This document shows, in pieces, positions 55,300 to 62,963 of a stretch of 64,000 bases of DNA (position 1 is its first letter; each line of letters begins with the position of its first letter). The DNA is taken from NCBI GenBank assembly GCA_934365195.1, contig CAKRNA010000005.1:100019-164018 (forward strand). The letters run 5' to 3'. The translations under genes and the position numbers were made by a program. The notes under the pieces were generated by a model, which did no database searches, was not told the DNA's origin, and saw nothing but the letters and a program-made list of their open reading frames with translations. The DNA is from an uncultured Clostridia bacterium. GTDB lineage: Bacteria > Bacillota > Clostridia > Christensenellales > CAAEEZ01.

Positions 55300-56531
55300 T
55301 AAAAACTCCTATCTAGGTATTCGCCCACTTTTCTGCCTGCCACCAGTCCCGAGGCAAAGGCAAAGTGCAGGTTGTATCCGCCGCAAATTCCGTCGATATC
55401 CAAAGCCTCGCCCACCACGTACAAGCCGGACACCACTCTAGACTCAAACGAGTGCTTGGAGAAGTTTTTCACATCGTAGCCACCGCTAGCGACTTGGGCA
55501 ACCGACATAGGCGGCAGACCGATAACTTGTAATTCGAAGTTTTTTATTTGAAGGGCAAGTTTGCGTAGGTTTTCGTAGTTAGGGTGCATATCCCTCTTGT
55601 AGCCTGCTTGCTCGATGATATTTAGTGCGATATTCTTGTGGAAAAGCCCGATGAAGATATTTTCCAGCGTGCAATCCTCTTTTACGATATTGCTGCGGCT
55701 TAAAAGTTTTTCCAGCACGGCTTTTTCAGAGTACTCCGGCATAAAGTCAAGTTTCACCTTAAAGCAATCGTAACTGCTACGGCGAATGTTACGTGCAATG
55801 TAACTAGACGCACTAAAAGTGCACACTCCCGATATACCAAAATTTTTAAACAGCACTTCACCCACTTCGCTATATAGTTTTTCGCCGTCGTGGAACAGAC
55901 TGATTTTTGCCTTAGCCCTAATGCCGTTCATACCTTTAAGGTACTTGATATCGGTGCGGATAGGCAGTAGCGACGGAACGGGCTCTATTACGTTGTGGTC
56001 TTTCAAAAAGTACCTTAGTTCCTTTTCCTGTCCTGCGCCGGAGCCGGTTGCGATAATTACCGACTGCGCAAAAATATCCTTCCCGCTAGAATTCTTTATG
56101 GTGAAAATGTTGTTGGCTTTGGTTACGCCCTCCACCTCTGTATTTAGTTTCAAAGTAATGTGATTAGTTTCCATAGCCTGACGCAAAACGTCGATAACCT
56201 GCGAACTATTAAAACTAAACGGGTACATTCTATCCCCCTCGTAAGTAGATAAAAGCCCGATGCTCTCAAGGAAACTACGCAAAATGGCGTTGTCCACACT
56301 ATTAAGCGCATAGGTGACGAACTTACGATTGTTGTACATAACATAAGAGGTATCAGTAACAAGGTTTTTGTTGGACAAATTGCACCTTCCGTTGCCACTT
56401 GCCACAATTTTTTTACCTATTCTGTCGTTTTTTTCAATTACGATTACTTTTCTGCCACCCTTAGATGCTGCAATAGCGCTTACAAGTCCGCTTGCGCCCC
56501 CACCTATGACTGCCACGTCAAAAATTTTCAT
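55299..56531 (-). CDS. HI0933/BaiN-like flavoprotein
   Basis: 410 residues. FAD motif AVIGGGASGLVSAIAAS at the N-terminus, IGKKIVASGNGRCNLSN next, and the C-terminal VVGEALDIDGICGGYNL typical of the HI0933-like family of flavoproteins. Some members act on bile acids or other small molecules, but this one's substrate is unknown. The ATG at 56531 is chosen since GGAG lies 7 bases before. Confidence 0.9.
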   Translation of the reverse strand: MKIFDVAVIGGGASGLVSAIAASKGGRKVIVIEKNDRIGKKIVASGNGRCNLSNKNLVTDTSYVMYNNRKFVTYALNSVDNAILRSFLESIGLLSTYEGDRMYPFSFNSSQVIDVLRQAMETNHITLKLNTEVEGVTKANNIFTIKNSSGKDIFAQSVIIATGSGAGQEKELRYFLKDHNVIEPVPSLLPIRTDIKYLKGMNGIRAKAKISLFHDGEKLYSEVGEVLFKNFGISGVCTFSASSYIARNIRRSSYDCFKVKLDFMPEYSEKAVLEKLLSRSNIVKEDCTLENIFIGLFHKNIALNIIEQAGYKRDMHPNYENLRKLALQIKNFELQVIGLPPMSVAQVASGGYDVKNFSKHSFESRVVSGLYVVGEALDIDGICGGYNLHFAFASGLVAGRKVGEYLDRSF

Positions 56532-56641
56532 ATCAAAACTCCACAAATATATCCAATATATCCTATCTACTATTTTAGTTTAGCATAATAATCGGTTTTT
56601 GACAAACACTTTGTTAATTTGATAGCATTTTTCCTTTTCTT

Positions 56642-56690
56642 ACAATCCCTCCGTCACTTCGTGACACCTCCCTTTGCACAAGGGAGGCTT
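56642..56690 (-). repeat. Palindromic repeat, type A (copy A1)
   Basis: 49 bases starting ACAATCC. Two stems: GTCAC-TTC-GTGAC and CCTCCCTT-TGCAC-AAGGGAGG. Orientation 'open' (ACAATCC at the left end). A tail ATTTGGATTGAGTAAAATC follows and is shared with A2. Confidence 0.9.
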
Positions 56691-56828
56691 ATTTGGATTG
56701 AGTAAAATCAATACTTCTTCACACAAGGGCGGCTTTATAGGTTTTAATTTTATAACTTAGATTATTACTTTTTTATCTAATTATCTTCAATGAGAAAAAA
56801 TTTCAACCATAAATTAGCATTAACAAAT

Positions 56829-56845
56829 ACGGCCCCTTTGTGTAA
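56829..56845 (+). repeat. Truncated type B repeat
   Basis: First 17 bases of a type B copy (ACGGCCCCTTTGTGTAA), the rest lost. Confidence 0.6.
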
Positions 56846-56954
56846 ATGTTTACAAACATATTTTTATCATATATTTCATATTATATTATTTTATCAATCA
56901 GTTCTACAAAGTATATTTTTTTATTTATACTTCTTAAAACTGCACTCTCCTTAT

Positions 56955-57002
56955 ACGGCCCCTTTGTGCAAAGGGGGCTGCCGGAATCGGCTGGGGGATT
57001 GT
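56955..57002 (+). repeat. Palindromic repeat, type B (B1)
   Basis: 48 bases ending GGATTGT, with stems CCCCTTT-GTGC-AAAGGGG and GCCG-GAAT-CGGC. Orientation 'close'. With A1 it frames a 361-base unit. Confidence 0.9.
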
Positions 57003-57090
57003 CTTCAATACATATATTTTAATGCCAAAGATTGTTTGAAAAATTTTAAATACCTCTAATGCAACACTAATAAATATCTATCCTTATTTC

Positions 57091-57139
57091 ACAATCCCTC
57101 CGTCACTTCGTGACACCTCCCTTTGCACAAGGAAGGCTT
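57091..57139 (-). repeat. Palindromic repeat, type A (A2)
   Basis: As A1, with one change in the second stem (AAGGAAGG). Open orientation. Frames a 216-base unit with B2. Confidence 0.9.
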
Positions 57140-57258
57140 ATTTGGATTGAGTAAAATCAATACTTCTTCACTCAAGGGGGCTTAATAGGATAATATAAAT
57201 CAATACTTTTTTTCAAGAGAGGCTTAATTAGATAGACTTAAATCTGCACTCACCTTAT

Positions 57259-57306
57259 ACGGCCCCTTTGTGTAAAGGGGGCTGCCGGAATCGGCTGGGG
57301 GATTGT
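57259..57306 (+). repeat. Palindromic repeat, type B (B2)
   Basis: Close orientation, ending GGATTGT. Preceded by GCACTCACCTTAT, nearly the same as before B1. Confidence 0.9.
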
Positions 57307-57391
57307 TCTACTATACAATGATTTACTATATTTTTATGGTTTCCTATTTACTATATCCAAACTAATATAAAAAATCAATATTCCTTTTCTT

Positions 57392-57440
57392 ACAATCCCT
57401 CCGTCACTTCGTGACACCTCCCTTTGCACAAGGGAGGCTT
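57392..57440 (-). repeat. Palindromic repeat, type A (A3)
   Basis: Open orientation. The 85-base spacer from B2 (57307-57391) recurs almost unchanged between B4 and A4. Frames a 156-base unit with B3. Confidence 0.9.
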
Positions 57441-57499
57441 TAAAACATTGTTCTGACTTTTCCCTCTTCCCTTATATTCAAATATATATACATAAAAAA

Positions 57500-57547
57500 A
57501 CGGCCCCTTTGTGTAAAGGGGGCTGCCGGAATCGGCTGGGGGATTGT
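57500..57547 (+). repeat. Palindromic repeat, type B (B3)
   Basis: Close orientation. The A3-B3 interior (57441-57499) recurs before B4 at 59509-59570. Confidence 0.9.
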
Positions 57548-57644
57548 CCTACTATACAATGATTGCCTACAGCACGCACAGTTATTAGTAGTTTGGGTTT
57601 TTGACAATCAATTTGTTGTTAGGTTAGCGCCTACAAACAAAAAA
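57548..57644. other. Spacer between repeat B3 and pilin terminator
   Basis: Nothing recognised. It includes the continuation TCCTACTATACAATGATTG, which also flanks other type B copies. Confidence 0.4.
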
Positions 57645-57664
57645 AACTTGGCTTGCGCCAAGTT
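57645..57664 (-). terminator. Terminator of pilin gene 1
   Basis: AACTTGGC-TTGC-GCCAAGTT with an A-run on the left, giving a U-tract in the minus-strand transcript, 16 bases past the stop. Confidence 0.85.
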
Positions 57665-57679
57665 TAATATTTGCTACTA

Positions 57680-58114
57680 TTAAATTATATCTCTATATTC
57701 TTTGGATATATCCACGTACTTTTTATTCACGTAGTACCTAAGCACCACTCTACCATTTCCGCTGTTATCCCTTTCAAAAAATATCGTAATCACTTCACCG
57801 TTAGGTAATGCCTGGTTTGTAGCAGCCGCAACGTCGGAATCTACTCCAACCAAATCGTCAATATCGTATCTTTGCTCCGATTTTAATTTTGCAACAAGTG
57901 TTGCACCATCAGTAATATCGTTCGAATCGTTACGAGATACTAAACTATAAGCGTCCTTTGCTACTGCTTGCATCAAAGAAATTCTGTTGCTTTGCTTTGC
58001 TTTTTCCACAAAATGAATAGTGGTAGGCACGGTAATTGCCGAAAGTATGGCAATGATTGCTATTACTACTACTAGTTCTACTAACGTGAACCCCTTTTTC
58101 CTATTTTCCCTCAT
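57680..58114 (-). CDS. Type IV pilin-like protein 1
   Basis: 144 residues. Short basic leader, then the prepilin peptidase site and helix GFTLVELVVVIAIIAIL (G before F, Glu at mature position 5). The segment VPTTIHFVEKA is shared with the second pilin. The remaining domain is beta-rich. Such pilins are processed by the peptidase at 62964 and pushed by the ATPase at 60649; roles in adhesion or DNA uptake are possible. GGAG lies before the ATG. Confidence 0.9.
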   Translation of the reverse strand: MRENRKKGFTLVELVVVIAIIAILSAITVPTTIHFVEKAKQSNRISLMQAVAKDAYSLVSRNDSNDITDGATLVAKLKSEQRYDIDDLVGVDSDVAAATNQALPNGEVITIFFERDNSGNGRVVLRYYVNKKYVDISKEYRDII

Positions 58115-58337
58115 AATCTCACTCCACCATTATTTTACTACACAAATTTTCCTTATGCAATAATAAGCGAAAAATTATCGTTAAATTTTTGCTTTTCTCG
58201 GTGGTTTTTACACCTAATTTTTTAATTTTTATTAGTTTATAATAGGTAAATCGTTATTTTTCTTACTTTTTTATTTAATTGCTTATTTACGTTAAATCAA
58301 TCTTTAACGGTTTTATTTTTTCACAAATAATAAATAT
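58115..58337. other. Upstream region of pilin 1
   Basis: AT-rich, no gene. It should hold the pilin 1 promoter; a TATAAA is visible on the minus strand but no good -35. Confidence 0.4.
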
Positions 58338-58690
58338 CCACCGGCTTAGCCGGTGGTTTTACATTGTGAGGGTATAACCCTCTATTACTAGCATAGCAAA
58401 ATTGCTTACCCTTGTCTGCCTTTTGCGTGCTCACCTATTTATTATTAAATGAATCTAACAATTCCGCAATACTCATTTGATATATATATTTATCTTCTTT
58501 CAGTTGGTTTGCGATATATTTTTTTATTTTTTCTGTATTCTTTCCAACCGTGCTATACTATTTGTATCATTCATTGACAACCTCCTTCGGTATTCTGATT
58601 TTATTGTTGGCAGACAATAATTTCATTATAACATAGGAGGTTTTTTAATACATCGGTAAACCTACCCGTTACCCCCAGACTATCTGGGGG
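58338..58690 (-). mobile_element. IS200/IS605-like miniature element (no transposase)
   Basis: A 353-base unit with a subterminal hairpin at each end: CCACCGGCTTAGCCGGTGG at 58338-58356 and CCCCCAGACTATCTGGGGG at 58672-58690. Such end palindromes are typical of IS200/IS605 derivatives. It has a small broken ORF but no tnpA or tnpB. The class is inferred from structure only. Confidence 0.55.
58435..58574 (-). pseudogene. Frameshifted small ORF in the miniature element
   Basis: AAGGAGG lies six bases before an ATG at 58574. The frame begins MNDTNSIARLERIQKK, stops in an A-rich tract, and continues in another frame as KKYIANQLKEDKYIYQMSIA to a stop at 58435. The 140-base total is not a multiple of three, so one base was lost or gained in the A tract. 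No function known. Confidence 0.5.
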
Positions 58691-58701
58691 TTTTATAATA
58701 C

Positions 58702-58726
58702 AAAAAAGCCCGACCTAAGTCGAGCC
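58702..58726 (-). terminator. Terminator of pilin gene 2
   Basis: GGCTCGAC-TTAG-GTCGGGC on the minus strand (one G:U pair), followed by a U-tract. Confidence 0.75.
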
Positions 58727-58757
58727 TTTATTATTCATTTAGACTTATTGTTAAATA

Positions 58758-59279
58758 TTATGTTGTAGGTGCATCAGCAGAAACTGTCCAAGCAGTACCT
58801 GGAGTATAGTAAGCCGTAGTAGTAGCGGAAATACCAAGACTTGCCTTTGGATAGGTGCCACCCATTGTTTTTGCAATATTTACTTTATCAGCATCATTTG
58901 GATATTTTTTAGATACAATTTTATATTTAACTGTAACTTGGTCATTAGCATCAACTGTTGCTTCAATCATAATATACTTAATAGAATCGTTATTACCAAT
59001 TTGTGTTGTAAATAAATCTTTCAAAGTATCTTCTTGACCAGTCGTAGGAGTTGCGGCAGTATTAATTCTAATTCCTTCTGTAACAGAATTAGTAAATATA
59101 GCCTCTACAACATTTCTTACGTCTATATTAGTTGCCTCTTTAGACTTGTTTGCCTTCTCTACAAAGTGAATAGTGGTTGGTACTGCTACTGCAGCAAGTA
59201 TAGCGATAATAGCAATAACAACGATCAATTCAACAAGCGTAAAACCTTTTTTGCCATTTTTCTTTAATCTTGATATCAT
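58758..59279 (-). CDS. Type IV pilin-like protein 2
   Basis: 173 residues with leader and GFTLVELIVVIAIIAILAAV. It shares VPTTIHFVEKA with pilin 1, so the two are paralogues. The C-terminal half is rich in Thr, Ala and Asp. AGGAGG precedes the ATG. Separate terminators show that the two pilin genes are at least partly independent. Confidence 0.92.
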   Translation of the reverse strand: MISRLKKNGKKGFTLVELIVVIAIIAILAAVAVPTTIHFVEKANKSKEATNIDVRNVVEAIFTNSVTEGIRINTAATPTTGQEDTLKDLFTTQIGNNDSIKYIMIEATVDANDQVTVKYKIVSKKYPNDADKVNIAKTMGGTYPKASLGISATTTAYYTPGTAWTVSADAPTT

Positions 59280-59499
59280 AATCTCCTCCTAGTGATTTTT
59301 CACTCAATTTATTGTCTTAATTTTATATTGTAATTTTTACAATGTCAATACTAAATCAAAAAATAGTTTCACCTTTTTTGGTTTTTTGTATTTTTTCTTC
59401 CTTTTTTCCTTGCCAATCTTCCGTTTTGGTGTTAAAATAGCCGTTTTGTTCCGTTTTCCTGCTCCCCTTCTCACCTTTTTTAATCTAATAAAATCGTAA
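59280..59499. other. Upstream region of pilin 2
   Basis: No gene. AT-rich with T-rich stretches; the promoter of pilin 2 must lie here but was not pinned down. Confidence 0.4.
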
Positions 59500-59570
59500 G
59501 GAGGCTTTAAACATTGTTCTAACTTCCCCCTCTTCCATTATATTCAATTATACATACATATAAAAATAAA
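59500..59570. repeat. Truncated type A repeat end with its usual interior
   Basis: Begins with GGAGGCTT, the last bases of type A, then repeats the A3-B3 interior (AAACATTGTTCT, then TTCCATTATATTCAA) up to B4. The left part of the A copy is gone. Confidence 0.7.
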
Positions 59571-59618
59571 ACGGCCCCTTTGTGTAAAGGGGGCTGCCGG
59601 AATCGGCTGGGGGATTGT
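59571..59618 (+). repeat. Palindromic repeat, type B (B4)
   Basis: Close orientation. Followed by an 85-base spacer matching the one after B2. Confidence 0.9.
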
Positions 59619-59702
59619 TCTACTGTACAATAATTTATTATATTTTTATAGTTTCCTATTTACTATATCCAAACTAATATAAAAAATCAATATTCCTTTT
59701 TC

Positions 59703-59751
59703 ACAATCCCTCCGTCACTTCGTGACACCTCCCTTTACACAAGGGAGGCTT
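59703..59751 (-). repeat. Palindromic repeat, type A (A4)
   Basis: Open orientation. Together with A5 (inverted) it frames a 420-base unit with near-perfect 49-base inverted ends. Confidence 0.9.
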
Positions 59752-59958
59752 ATTTGGATAAATAAGAACTTTATTTTAAAAAACAAGGGAGGCTTAATAG
59801 GTGGAATAAAATCAATACTATTTCACACAAGAGGGGCTATATATGAAGAGTGCAGATTTAAAAATTAAATTATAAAAAATACAATTAGTAGATTTTGTTG
59901 ATAAAATAATATAATATGAAATATATAATAATAAAAATATGTTTTTAAATATTATTGC
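59752..59958. other. Interior of the A4-A5 unit, no gene
   Basis: Holds fragments of type A tails (ACAAGGGAGGCTTAATAGG) and AT-rich DNA. No coding frame. Confidence 0.45.
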
Positions 59959-60072
59959 ATAAGGTATTGAGAAAAAAAATAATAAGTAAATTATTATATA
60001 AGGTATTGAGAAAAAATAATAAATAAATTATTATATAAGGTATTGAAAAAAATAATAAATAAATTATCAAAT
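59959..60072. repeat. Three tandem repeats of about 37 bases
   Basis: The unit ATAAGGTATTGAGAAAAAAT continues to AAATTATTAT; starts at 59959, 59998 and 60035, of 39, 37 and about 36 bases. They lie directly before A5 and the DUF559 gene. Confidence 0.85.
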
Positions 60073-60073
60073 A

Positions 60074-60122
60074 AAGCCTCCCTTGTGCAAAGGGAGGTGT
60101 CACGAAGTGACGGAGGGATTGT
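60074..60122 (+). repeat. Palindromic repeat, type A inverted (A5)
   Basis: Reverse complement of A. Its end GGAGGGATTGT provides the ribosome binding site of the DUF559 gene. Close orientation. Confidence 0.92.
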
Positions 60123-60123
60123 A

Positions 60124-60480
60124 ATGCAAAGAAAACATAATAAATCGATAGTTCCTATTGCTAGGGTTTTAAGAAAAAATATGACAAAGGAAGAAAGGCA
60201 TCTTTGGTATGATTTTTTGCGAGATTATCCCGTGCGATTTTCTCGGCAAAAAGTTCTTGGAATGTATGTTGCAGATTTTTATTGTGCAAAAGTAAAACTT
60301 GTTGTTGAACTAGACGGTGGCGGACATTATACCGAAGAGCAAGAGCAATATGACGAAAAAAGGACTGATTTTCTTGAAGAATATGGCTTAACTGTTGTTA
60401 GAATACCAAATACAGAAATAAATAATAATTTTAGTGGCGTTTGCGAATATATTGATAGTATTGTAAGACAATCATTATAA
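60124..60480 (+). CDS. DUF559 endonuclease-like protein (PD-(D/E)XK)
   Basis: 118 residues. The nuclease-like core is VADFYC then KLVVELDGGGHYTEEQEQYD, with the Asp and E-x-D of the PD-(D/E)XK/Vsr-like fold. The ATG at 60124 is chosen because GGAGGG in the flanking repeat A5 lies six bases upstream; an upstream frame to 60043 reads through the repeat. B5 follows 20 bases past the stop. DUF559 proteins are of unknown or poorly known function. A link to repeat mobility is inferred from placement only. Confidence 0.87.
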   Translation: MQRKHNKSIVPIARVLRKNMTKEERHLWYDFLRDYPVRFSRQKVLGMYVADFYCAKVKLVVELDGGGHYTEEQEQYDEKRTDFLEEYGLTVVRIPNTEINNNFSGVCEYIDSIVRQSL

Positions 60481-60499
60481 TAAATAATAGTATAGTAGG

Positions 60500-60547
60500 A
60501 CAATCCCCCAGCCGTTGCCGGCAGCCCCCTTTACACAAAGGGGCCGT
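60500..60547 (-). repeat. Palindromic repeat, type B inverted (B5)
   Basis: Open orientation, starts ACAATCCCCC. Its second stem, GCCG-TTGC-CGGC, keeps pairing with a changed loop. Confidence 0.9.
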
Positions 60548-60603
60548 TAATTTGTATAGTAAAGAAGTACCCTACTTTTAATAAGCCGCTATAAATTATA
60601 AAG

Positions 60604-60638
60604 AAAAAGTCACCTTTATACAAAAGGAGACTTTTTTT
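60604..60638 (-). terminator. Terminator of the pilus ATPase gene
   Basis: Arms GTCACCTT and AAGGAGAC (one mismatch) with A and T runs; about 11 bases past the stop at 60649. Confidence 0.7.
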
Positions 60639-60648
60639 ATTTTTTATT

Positions 60649-62331
60649 TTACGTAACGGTGTAAATCAAACGTTGGTACTCGTCCATACTGGTGATGCCG
60701 TTCTTTACAAGTTCCCTCAAGTTGTCCGCCAAGAACTCGGTACCGTTTTCGATAGCCACCTTCTTAATGTCGCTAAGCGGTGCGTTTTGCATAATTAGGG
60801 CTTTTATCTTATGGTCTAATTCCAACACTTCGTGTACTGCGATACGTCCGCTGTAACCCGATTGATTACACTCAGGGCAACCCTTTGGCTCGTAAATATC
60901 GGTCAAGGTTTCGTCGCTCATAATAGCACGGTCTAGGTCGGTGGCTTGACGCCTCTTTTTGCAGTATGGGCACAGCCTTTTTACAAGCCTTTGCGCTATG
61001 ATTGCGTTTACAGATGCCGAAACCATGTAGTTAGGAATACCCATATCGATAAGACGGGTAATGGTAGCAATAGAGTCGTTGGTGTGCAAGGTAGACAAAA
61101 CCAAGTGGCCCGTGATAGCGGCTCTGGTTGCAATTTCTGCGGTTTCGTAGTCACGGATTTCGCCGACCATTACTACGTCGGGGTCCTGACGAAGCAAGGA
61201 ACGAAGTGCGCTAGCAAAGGTAAGGCCTGCTTTTGAGTTGATTTGTACTTGGTTTATGCCAAACATTTGTTTCTCCACGGGGTCTTCAACGGTGGATAGG
61301 TTTACGTTTGGCTTGTTTAGTTTGTTCAGTACTGCGTACAGCGTGGTAGATTTACCCGAACCCGTAGGACCGGTAACCAGTATAATGCCGTTTGGCGCAG
61401 AGCAAATCTTGTTGAACTTGTCTATATTTTCCTTTGTCATACCAAGTTGCTCAAAAGAAAGCAGGTTGTCACCGCCGGTGTTCAGTAGACGCATAACGCA
61501 CTTCTCACCCCATACTGTCGGAAGGGTGGACACACGAAGGTCTACGCTGATTTCGTTGGTTTGATACCTAAACCTACCGTCCTGAGGAATACGCTTTTCG
61601 GCAATATTCATATCGGACAAAATCTTGATACGTGATATAACGCTGTTTAGCGAACTTGGGCTAAGCCTTAAACACTCCACAAGGTCGCCGTCAATTCTCA
61701 TACGCACTAGCACTTGGTGTTCAAACGGCTCGATGTGAATATCGCTGGCTTTTCTTACGTAGGCTTGTTGAACAAGGTTGTTTACAAGTTTAACCACCGG
61801 CGTGTTGTTTACGCTGGATTCGATTTCGTCCATCTTCTTAGCCGTTTCGTCACTTACTAGGCTCACCGCCTTGGTCTCTTCCTTGTAGAACACCTCGGCG
61901 TTCTTGTAGTACCTGTCCAAAGCGTTTTCAATGTTCACCTTGCTGGTAAGTAGCGGCGTAACCTCCATCTTTGCGCTAAGTTTGATATCCTCGATAGCGC
62001 TAAGGTCGTTCGGGTTGCACATTGCCACAACTATCTTGTTGTTGTTTATGTCGATAGGCATTACGCAATGCCTCATAGCAATGTTTTCTGTAACTAATTT
62101 CAAAACTTCGGGCTTTCTTACAACCAAGTCCTTGTCCACGTAAGCCGTGTTCATTTTCTCGGCGTACGCTTCAAGCAGTTGCCCCTCATTGACAATGCCC
62201 CTGCCCAGCAAAATATCGCCCAGTTCTTCACTAGGGTGAGTTTTTTGCCAACGCATAGCGTCTTTTAGTTGCTCTTGGTTAATTATCCCTTTGTCAAGTA
62301 ATACTTGACCTAATATAATCTTGTCGTCCAA
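60649..62331 (-). CDS. Type IV pilus/type II secretion assembly ATPase (PilB/GspE)
   Basis: About 560 residues. N-terminal MshEN-type domains (ILGQVLLDKGIINQEQLKDA; LGDILLGRGIVNEGQLLEAY), then the ATPase with Walker A TGPTGSGKSTT, Walker B VVMVGEIRDYETAEIATRAA, and a zinc motif (CPYC, CPEC). It powers pilus or pseudopilus extension. The TTG at 62331 is chosen as it follows AGGAG by 10 bases; the frame stays open to 62391. No PilC or PilT was seen in the window. Confidence 0.9.
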   Translation of the reverse strand: MDDKIILGQVLLDKGIINQEQLKDAMRWQKTHPSEELGDILLGRGIVNEGQLLEAYAEKMNTAYVDKDLVVRKPEVLKLVTENIAMRHCVMPIDINNNKIVVAMCNPNDLSAIEDIKLSAKMEVTPLLTSKVNIENALDRYYKNAEVFYKEETKAVSLVSDETAKKMDEIESSVNNTPVVKLVNNLVQQAYVRKASDIHIEPFEHQVLVRMRIDGDLVECLRLSPSSLNSVISRIKILSDMNIAEKRIPQDGRFRYQTNEISVDLRVSTLPTVWGEKCVMRLLNTGGDNLLSFEQLGMTKENIDKFNKICSAPNGIILVTGPTGSGKSTTLYAVLNKLNKPNVNLSTVEDPVEKQMFGINQVQINSKAGLTFASALRSLLRQDPDVVMVGEIRDYETAEIATRAAITGHLVLSTLHTNDSIATITRLIDMGIPNYMVSASVNAIIAQRLVKRLCPYCKKRRQATDLDRAIMSDETLTDIYEPKGCPECNQSGYSGRIAVHEVLELDHKIKALIMQNAPLSDIKKVAIENGTEFLADNLRELVKNGITSMDEYQRLIYTVT

Positions 62332-62523
62332 AGATACTTCTCTCCTTATAAGGTATAATATAATTATAAAAAATATATTTATATAAGTCAATAATAGATA
62401 AAAAAATATACCTAATTAAATCTTGCATGGTTTCGCCTCACCAAAAAAACACACCCAACCTTGCCTTGCCTACCTTTCTACTCTAACCGCTCCACCTTCC
62501 TCTTCTTCAATATATCCAAATAA
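62332..62523. other. Spacer upstream of the ATPase gene
   Basis: No gene seen. AT-rich at 62340-62420, then C-rich on the plus strand. Probably contains the ATPase promoter. Confidence 0.4.
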
Positions 62524-62571
62524 ACGGCCCCTTTGTGTAAAGGGGGCTGCCGAAATCGGCTGGGGGATTGT
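62524..62571 (+). repeat. Palindromic repeat, type B (B6)
   Basis: Close orientation. Its second stem is GCCGA-AA-TCGGC. With inverted B5 it brackets the ATPase gene (60500-62571). Confidence 0.9.
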
Positions 62572-62656
62572 CCTACAAAATTTTTAAAGCACAACTTTTC
62601 CTATTTACACACCAACAAAAAGCACTTTTTCTCAAATTATCATCACTCTTTTATTT

Positions 62657-62705
62657 ACAATCCCTCCGACGCCTTGCGCCACCTCCCTTTGCACAAGGGA
62701 GGCTT
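62657..62705 (-). repeat. Palindromic repeat, type A variant (A6)
   Basis: Open orientation. First stem changed to GACGC-CTT-GCGCC, pairing kept on the other strand by a G:U. A fragment ACAAGGGAGGCTT recurs at 62735. Confidence 0.88.
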
Positions 62706-62963
62706 AATAGGATAAAATAAATCTTTTTTTTAGCACAAGGGAGGCTTTTGTTTCTTTCTATTCCAACCTCGTTCCGCCCCTCATCAACCACATATCTACC
62801 TCGTTCCGCCCTCTCGCACCATCTACATACACCCATCCAACCTCTTTGCTGTTGCCAAGAATTACCAAACCGCCCAAAACCGATTAAATAATGCGTGATT
62901 TTTGGCATAATTCTTGAAAATTCTTTTCGTTTTTGCTAAACTTTACTTATAGGAGAGAGAATT
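62706..62963. other. Upstream region of the prepilin peptidase gene
   Basis: No gene. It has a partial type A end at about 62735-62748 and a pair of similar CCTCGTTCCGCCC blocks at 62767 and 62800. Confidence 0.45.

Noticed and set aside
56790..57059. ORF with CKGGCRNRLGDC
   Set aside because: It is a translation through a type B palindromic repeat; the same peptide arises at 62533 from another copy.
56642..57547. Regularly spaced repeats that could look like a CRISPR array
   Set aside because: Repeats alternate in type and orientation, spacers vary from tens to hundreds of bases and recur between copies, and no cas gene is present.
60043..60123. Longer start for the DUF559 protein
   Set aside because: The extra 27 codons run through the tandem and palindromic repeats; the ATG at 60124 has a good ribosome binding site and matches the domain start.
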